A stretch of 25,962 nt of DNA from JAWWPY01 sp964412845 (GTDB taxonomy: Bacteria; Actinomycetota; Actinomycetes; Streptosporangiales; Streptosporangiaceae), in assembly GCA_964412845.1 (NCBI GenBank), contig CAYPQM010000096.1, positions 1 to 25,962 of the forward strand, written 5' to 3'. Positions within the stretch are counted from its first letter, which is position 1; each line of letters starts with the position of its first letter. Positions 22,110 through 25,962 of this stretch are shown piece by piece. Under the pieces are notes generated by a model. That model ran no database searches and had not been told where the DNA came from. It saw only the letters and a program-made list of their open reading frames with translations. The position numbers and the translations under genes are program-made.

Positions 22110-22139
22110 TTGACAAAACAGATCGATTTTATAGACAAT
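22110..22139 (+). promoter_or_regulatory. Promoter/operator element of the duplicated unit 2
   Basis: TTGACA (22110-22115) is followed by GATCGATTTTATAGACAAT, differing from the unit 1 element only at three positions (the eighth to tenth bases). Spacing and the 3' GACAAT are kept. It now drives the osmC remnant and amidohydrolase copy 2. Confidence 0.7.
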
Positions 22140-22168
22140 GGGTTAATGGCTCCTTATCTAGCATCCCG

Positions 22169-22350
22169 ATGTCCGCGGTGCAGCTCACCAGTCCTGAGCG
22201 CACCGGCGCGAGGCGGTCACCGAGGGCCCCGCTAGGGTACCGGCCGTTTCCGTGCGCAGGGGGGCGCTGGCCGACGTCACTGAGGTAGATGTCCCGCACC
22301 GGGGCAGCAATCCGGTGCGGGTGACCCGTCCACTGTCCTGGGCCAGCTGA
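22169..22350 (+). pseudogene. Remnant of a second osmC gene
   Basis: About 180 nt align piecewise with the intact osmC. The ATG at 22169 and the CACCGGCGCGAGGCGGTC region match the start. GCGCTGGCCGACGTCACTGA then GGTAGATGTCC (22247-22294) match codons around 29-40 of the intact gene (GCTGGTTGGCATCACCGAGG, then TCGATGTCC). AATCCGGTGCGGGTGACCCG through GGCCAGCTGA (ending 22350) match its last codons. Codons of roughly 45-153 are missing, and small frame changes remove both cysteines and introduce a stop at 22288. The position between the shared promoter and amidohydrolase copy 2 is the same as in unit 1. The alignment was made by eye. Confidence 0.75.
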
Positions 22351-22425
22351 CTGCTATCCATCCCGGGCCGATGACCGTACGCGGTCCGGCCCGCCCGTTC
22401 AGCGCCTCGCGAATGGCAGACCAGC

Positions 22426-23730
22426 ATGCTTATCTTCCCTTCATCGTCTTCCGGCTCATCCCATGACCTCGCTGTCCCGCCCGTCCTGCTGCTCAAGAGC
22501 GCACGCCTGGCCGACGGCCGGGTAACCGACGTGCTGACCGCGGAAGGCGCGATCGTTTCCGTCGGTGCCGACCCCGCGGGCTATCGAGCAGCCGCTGAGG
22601 TCCTGAACCTGCGCGGGTACCTGCTCTTGCCGTCACTGGCCGAGCCGCATGCGCATCTCGACGAGGCGTTCACCGGGATGGACAGCACCGGCCCGGGCGG
22701 TCCCCGGCACGAGGCCCCCGGCGCCGGCGCGGCCGGGCTACCTGGGATCCCGGCCGCCACGCCCGTCACCCGCGCCTGGGCGGCGGCCACTCGCTATCTC
22801 GCCCACGGGACGACGGCCATCCGAGCGCACGTCCATGTGGGGGAAGAGGCAGGGCTGCGGGCCCTCGAAGTAATGCTCGACGTGCGGGCCGGCCTGGCCG
22901 GAGTCATGGACATCCAGATCGTGGCCCGCAGTTCAGTCCCGGTGACTGGCCGGGCCGGGGCCACCAACCGGTCATTGCTGCGGCGCGCGCTCGCCGCAGG
23001 GGCAGACGTGGTCGGCGGAGCGCCAGCGCTCGATGACAACCCAGGCCGCGCCGTCGAAATCCTGGCGGTCGTGGCGGCCGACGCCGGTGCCGGGCTCGAC
23101 CTGCATATTGACGAAGCTACCGATCCCGCCGAATCGACGTTGCCGCGGCTGATCAGGGTCGCCGAAGCGGGATTTGGCTACCCGATCACGGCCAGCCTCG
23201 TGGCCGGCCTCGGAATGCGATCGGCGGAGCGCCGGCCTGCAGTCATCCGGTCGCTGGCTCATGCCGGGATCGGCGTGGTAACTCTCCCGCAGGCCAGCCT
23301 CGCCCGGTGCGGACGCGGCCTCGGTGCCAGCGCTCTCCGGGGGCTGACAGTCATGCGGGAACTGCTGGAGGCGGGCGTGCCAGTGGCTGCTGGCGGGGGC
23401 AACATGCAAACCCCGGTCGCCTCTGTGGGCCGTGCCGACCCGCTGGAGGCAGCATCGCTTCTGGCCGTGGCCGCGCAGCTGACCCCGGCCGAGGCGTTCG
23501 CGGCAGTCAGTTCGGCCAGCCGGCAGATCATGCGGCTCCCCGAAGTCACAATCGCGCCCGGCTCCCCCGCGGACCTGGTCGCGGTGCGGGCCGCCGATCT
23601 CGGGACCGCGATGGCCACTGGGACACCCGACCGGATCGTCCTGCGTGCTGGCCAGGTTGTGGCGCGCGCCCGGGCGGCCGCCGGACTCGCCCGGCCCGCC
23701 CTCCAGGCCAGGAGGCCGGTGTGGAGCTAG
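22426..23730 (+). CDS. CodA-like amidohydrolase, copy 2, with further eroded metal site
   Basis: This 434-residue paralogue of the protein at 20657-21985 aligns residue for residue over the first 420 positions (about 271 identical by hand count). Kept are His75 and His77 (EPHAHLD) and His227 with Glu230 (DLHIDE). Two metal-site positions are lost: residue 258 is Leu (TASLVAGL) instead of His, and residue 325 is Gly (AAGGGNMQTP) as in copy 1, with the following Asp-Pro also changed to Thr-Pro. The frame is intact and the rest of the fold is well conserved, so it is not simply decaying. It may have a changed reaction or a binding role. ATG 22426 lacks a good ribosome site; ACCAGC precedes it, as in copy 1. 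Confidence 0.83.
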   Translation: MLIFPSSSSGSSHDLAVPPVLLLKSARLADGRVTDVLTAEGAIVSVGADPAGYRAAAEVLNLRGYLLLPSLAEPHAHLDEAFTGMDSTGPGGPRHEAPGAGAAGLPGIPAATPVTRAWAAATRYLAHGTTAIRAHVHVGEEAGLRALEVMLDVRAGLAGVMDIQIVARSSVPVTGRAGATNRSLLRRALAAGADVVGGAPALDDNPGRAVEILAVVAADAGAGLDLHIDEATDPAESTLPRLIRVAEAGFGYPITASLVAGLGMRSAERRPAVIRSLAHAGIGVVTLPQASLARCGRGLGASALRGLTVMRELLEAGVPVAAGGGNMQTPVASVGRADPLEAASLLAVAAQLTPAEAFAAVSSASRQIMRLPEVTIAPGSPADLVAVRAADLGTAMATGTPDRIVLRAGQVVARARAAAGLARPALQARRPVWS

Positions 23731-23833
23731 GCCACCCTGCCTGCATCGACACTGGCGGCGTCGCGCTGCGGCCGGAGCGGCAGAAATGGCAGCCGACGCT
23801 GTGATGACCTGGTCAGCGAGCCAAATCATTCCG

Positions 23834-24529
23834 TCAGATTGAGTAGTCCTGGTCGTACCACACGTCGGGGCTGGCCGAGTGCAGGTGCGGTGGGGTGCCA
23901 TTGACTGTGGCTTCGAGTTCTTCGATCCGGTTGAGCAGGGCGCGAAGGCTGACGCCGACGAGGTCGGGCAGCAGGGTGTGATCGAGGTCGGCGGGTGCGG
24001 AGGCCGCGCGGGGGTGGGCACGGTGGATGATCTGGCCGGGCACGCCCACCACCACCGAGTCGGGTGGGACCGGCTTGACCACCACAGCGTTGGCGCCGAT
24101 CCGGCTGTCGGGGCCGATGGTGATCGGGCCAAGTATTTTGGCGCCGGCCCCGATGATGACCCGGTCACCGACGGTCGGGTGCCGCTTGCCGTGGCTCATG
24201 CCGGTGCCGCCGAGGGTGACGCCATGGTAGATCGTCACATCGGTGCCGACCTCGGCGGTCTCGCCGATGACCACGCCGGTGGCGTGGTCAATGAATAGGC
24301 CAGGGCCGAGTACCGCGGCCGGATGGATGTCCACACCGGTGAGCCATGCGGTCAGCGCGGAGCAGAGCCGACCGGGGAGCCTGGCGTGGTGGGACCACAG
24401 CCAGTGGCTGGCCCGATGTCCCCAGAGCGCGTGCAGGCCCGGGTAGCAGAGGATGAGTTCCAGGGTGCCGCGGGCGGCCGGATCCCGGTCCCTGGCCGCC
24501 TGAAGGTCCCGCCGCAGGGCCGGCAGCAC
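23834..24529 (-). CDS. cysE: Serine O-acetyltransferase
   Basis: This 231-residue enzyme acetylates L-serine with acetyl-CoA to O-acetylserine, the substrate of the adjacent cysteine synthase. The N-terminal helical part has RDPAARGTLELILCYPGLHALWGHR. The left-handed beta-helix of hexapeptide repeats follows (DIHPAAVLGPGLFIDHATGVVIGETAEVG, then YHGVTLGGTG and VGDRVIIGAGAKILGPITIG), including the catalytic His in IDHATG and the CoA-binding GGTG loop. The family usually ends soon after; this protein has about 50 further residues including a coiled stretch (LRALLNRIEELEATV). GTG 24529 starts right after the cysK stop; a TTG at 24541 is possible. The pair is translationally coupled. Confidence 0.92.
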   Translation of the reverse strand: MLPALRRDLQAARDRDPAARGTLELILCYPGLHALWGHRASHWLWSHHARLPGRLCSALTAWLTGVDIHPAAVLGPGLFIDHATGVVIGETAEVGTDVTIYHGVTLGGTGMSHGKRHPTVGDRVIIGAGAKILGPITIGPDSRIGANAVVVKPVPPDSVVVGVPGQIIHRAHPRAASAPADLDHTLLPDLVGVSLRALLNRIEELEATVNGTPPHLHSASPDVWYDQDYSI

Positions 24530-24530
24530 G

Positions 24531-25463
24531 CTAATCGCCAAGGTCGGCGAACAGGGGGGTGCTGAGATACCTTTCGCCGAAGTCGGGAACCACTACCACT
24601 ATGAGCTTGCCGGTGTTTTCTGGCCGGTGCGCCAGGGTGACGGCCGCCCAGACCGCGGCACCGGAGGAGATGCCGACGAGCAGCCCTTCTTCGCGGGCCA
24701 GCCGGCGGGCCGTGCCGATCGCGGCGTCGTTGCCGACGGTGATGATCTCGTCGATGATGCCGGTGTCAAGGACGGTGGGCACGAAGCCGGCCCCGATGCC
24801 CTGGATCGGGTGGGGCCCCTTCTGGCCGCCGGACAGCACTGCCGAGGCGGTCGGCTCGACCGCCACCACCTGCACCGGCAGCTTGCGTTCCTTCAGTACC
24901 TGACCGACGCCGGTGATGGTGCCGCCGGTACCGACCCCGGCGACGAAGATGTCCACAGCGCCGTCGGTGTCCCGCCACACTTCCTCGGCGGTGGTCGCCC
25001 GGTGGATGGCCGGGTTGGCCGGGTTGTCGAACTGCTGCGGAACGAAGTACCGGCCGTCGTTCTTGGCCATCTCCTCGGCCTCGGCGATGGCGCCGGGCAT
25101 GCCCTCGGGGCCGGGGGTGAGGATCAGGTCGGCGCCCAGCGCACGCAGCAGCTGACGCCGCTCCCGGCTCATCGTCTCCGGCATCGTCAGCACACACTTA
25201 TAACCCCGGGCCGCACACACCATGGCCAGCGCGATGCCAGTGTTACCGCTGGTCGGTTCCAGGATGACCGTGTCCGGCCCGATCAGCCCGGCGCGTTCCG
25301 CAGCGTCGATCATCGCCACGCCGATGCGGTCCTTGACGCTGCTCGCCGGGTTGAAGAACTCCAGCTTCGCCACGACCTGCGCGGCTGCGCCGTCGGTCAC
25401 CCGGCGCAACCGCACCAGCGGCGTATTCCCGATTAGCTGCGTGACGTCATCGGCAATTCTCAT
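24531..25463 (-). CDS. cysK: Cysteine synthase A (O-acetylserine sulfhydrylase)
   Basis: This 310-residue PLP enzyme makes cysteine from O-acetylserine and sulfide. It starts MRIADDVTQLIGNTPLVRL. The PLP lysine is Lys44 in NPASSVKDRIG. The substrate loop TSGNTG follows, then the phosphate-binding GVGTGGTITG and the C-terminal GISSGAA. The ATG at 25463 has GGAAGGAAC upstream and is preferred to an in-frame ATG 12 codons earlier. It is the first gene of the cysK-cysE unit. A DevR-like palindrome lies about 145 bp upstream. Confidence 0.95.
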   Translation of the reverse strand: MRIADDVTQLIGNTPLVRLRRVTDGAAAQVVAKLEFFNPASSVKDRIGVAMIDAAERAGLIGPDTVILEPTSGNTGIALAMVCAARGYKCVLTMPETMSRERRQLLRALGADLILTPGPEGMPGAIAEAEEMAKNDGRYFVPQQFDNPANPAIHRATTAEEVWRDTDGAVDIFVAGVGTGGTITGVGQVLKERKLPVQVVAVEPTASAVLSGGQKGPHPIQGIGAGFVPTVLDTGIIDEIITVGNDAAIGTARRLAREEGLLVGISSGAAVWAAVTLAHRPENTGKLIVVVVPDFGERYLSTPLFADLGD

Positions 25464-25605
25464 CGCCAGTTCCTTCCATCGGCTACCCGGCCTGTCCACG
25501 ACCTCGGTAGGACCGAGGCTGTTCCCACCGGAGAGAACGCTTCCGTCTATGCTGCTGGCCAGTCAGGGCCGGACGTCCCGGCATTTCCGTCATAAGCGAT
25601 CGGAA

Positions 25606-25625
25606 ATAGGGACTTTGGCCCCTTT
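25606..25625. promoter_or_regulatory. DevR/DosR-like palindromic box
   Basis: Core GGGACTTTGGCCCC (25609-25622) fits the GGGNCNNNNGNCCC pattern of DevR/DosR response-regulator sites in every fixed position. In actinobacteria such sites mark genes responding to low oxygen or nitric oxide. It could act on cysK (minus) or on whatever lies to the right. Confidence 0.5.
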
Positions 25626-25699
25626 ACCGCGGAAGCGGTCGCCGCATCATTATTGGCGGGTGCCGGAGAAGCATGACTGAGGCTGACGGCAGAGCCGGG

Positions 25700-25909
25700 T
25701 CAGAGCATGAGGATGAGCATGTAGCCCATGGTGATGCTCATCGCAATCTTGCCGAACGCGGCCAGTTTGGGTGCGAGGAGTGTCTGGCTGGCCGTGAGGT
25801 CTTGCGGCGTGTTCGTGGAGGGGGCATTCCGGACGCGTGAGGGACGTTCGACCCTACGCTGATGGTGCGGCCGGGGACGAGATTGGTGCTGTTGGGTCGT
25901 ATCGGAGGG
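25700..25909 (-). pseudogene. Possible C-terminal remnant of a small membrane protein gene
   Basis: On the minus strand the frame is open from just after a TGA (25910-25912) to the TGA at 25700-25702 and ends LAAFGKIAMSITMGYMLILML. This looks like the last membrane helix of a DUF5134-type actinobacterial membrane protein. No start codon lies upstream of the helix in this frame, so only a fragment remains. An overlapping plus-strand frame of 55 codons is an alternative reading. Confidence 0.3.
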
Positions 25910-25938
25910 TCACGCTCCCTCGGGGAAAAATGCGAAAG

Positions 25939-25961
25939 GGCCGGGCGCCACGGACCCGGCC
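25939..25961 (-). terminator. Terminator-like hairpin at the window edge
   Basis: A perfect 7-bp stem GGCCGGG/CCCGGCC with a 9-nt loop. Reading on the minus strand it is followed by CCTTTCGCATTTTT, a U-rich tail. It would end a minus-strand gene lying to the right of the window. Confidence 0.5.
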
Positions 25962-25962
25962 A

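Larger units (their letters stand above)
25464..25962. other. Region upstream of cysK to the window edge
   Basis: About 500 nt without a clear intact gene. It includes a small hairpin in the cysK leader (CCTCGG/CCGAGG, 25502-25518), a DevR/DosR-like box, a minus-strand remnant, an opposite 55-codon frame (25673-25840, GGAG before the ATG) and an edge hairpin. I found no confident cysK promoter. Confidence 0.4.

Noticed and set aside
25502..25518. Riboswitch before cysK
   Set aside because: Only one 6-bp hairpin is visible. No conserved SAM-, T-box- or other known riboswitch core was recognised.
25673..25840. Plus-strand 55-codon gene after the DevR-like box
   Set aside because: It has a plausible GGAG before ATG, but its composition (many His, Glu, Gly, Arg) is that of an antisense frame to the more protein-like membrane helix on the minus strand. 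It is kept only as an alternative.

Overview
The window is high-GC, GTG-rich DNA with purine-rich Shine-Dalgarno sites and dense, often 4-bp-overlapping genes. This, together with a GluRS of the kind used by bacteria lacking GlnRS and a Tat-exported mannanase, points to a soil actinomycete. The genus cannot be fixed from the sequence alone.

Layout. 1-638: 3' end of a GH42 beta-galactosidase. 707-3014: a housekeeping pair, FAH-family hydrolase and gltX, overlapping by 8 bp. 3083-16610: a mannan/manno-oligosaccharide utilisation locus. It holds a secreted beta-helix protein (-), a Tat-secreted GH5 endo-mannanase (+), an intracellular CE7-type acetyl esterase and GH5 beta-mannosidase-like enzyme (both -, one transcription unit), a LacI-family repressor (+), and a five-gene ABC importer with a family-5 solute-binding lipoprotein (+). 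16730-17363: tRNA-Gln(CUG), a frameshifted GlsB/YeaQ-type membrane gene (-), and tRNA-Glu(CUC). 17454-19987: a PAP2-type membrane phosphatase and an acyltransferase-3 protein (-). 20008-23730: promoter, osmC and amidohydrolase, followed by a tandem copy of the same unit in which osmC has decayed to a remnant. 23834-25463: cysE and cysK (-). 25464-25962: a 0.5-kb region with a DevR/DosR-like palindrome, a possible remnant of a membrane protein gene, and a terminator-like hairpin.

How the locus works (inference). The mannanase cuts mannan outside the cell, the ABC system imports the oligosaccharides, the esterase removes acetyl groups, and the GH5 exo-type enzyme releases mannose. The strongest regulatory evidence is an 18-bp CCGG-centred element (CACTTAACCGGTATAGTG and variants) found four times: twice before the mannanase, once between the GH5 enzyme and the lacI-type gene, and once before the ABC operon. 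At three places it lies between a TTGAC(A/G) -35 and a -10 position 17 bp downstream, as expected for the operator of the embedded LacI-family regulator.

The least explained part is the duplicated osmC-amidohydrolase unit. The two units share a nearly identical 30-bp promoter element. The two amidohydrolases align without gaps (about 64% identity by hand count) and both lack the Asp that normally ligates the active-site metal in CodA-like enzymes. The second copy has also lost a metal-site/catalytic His.
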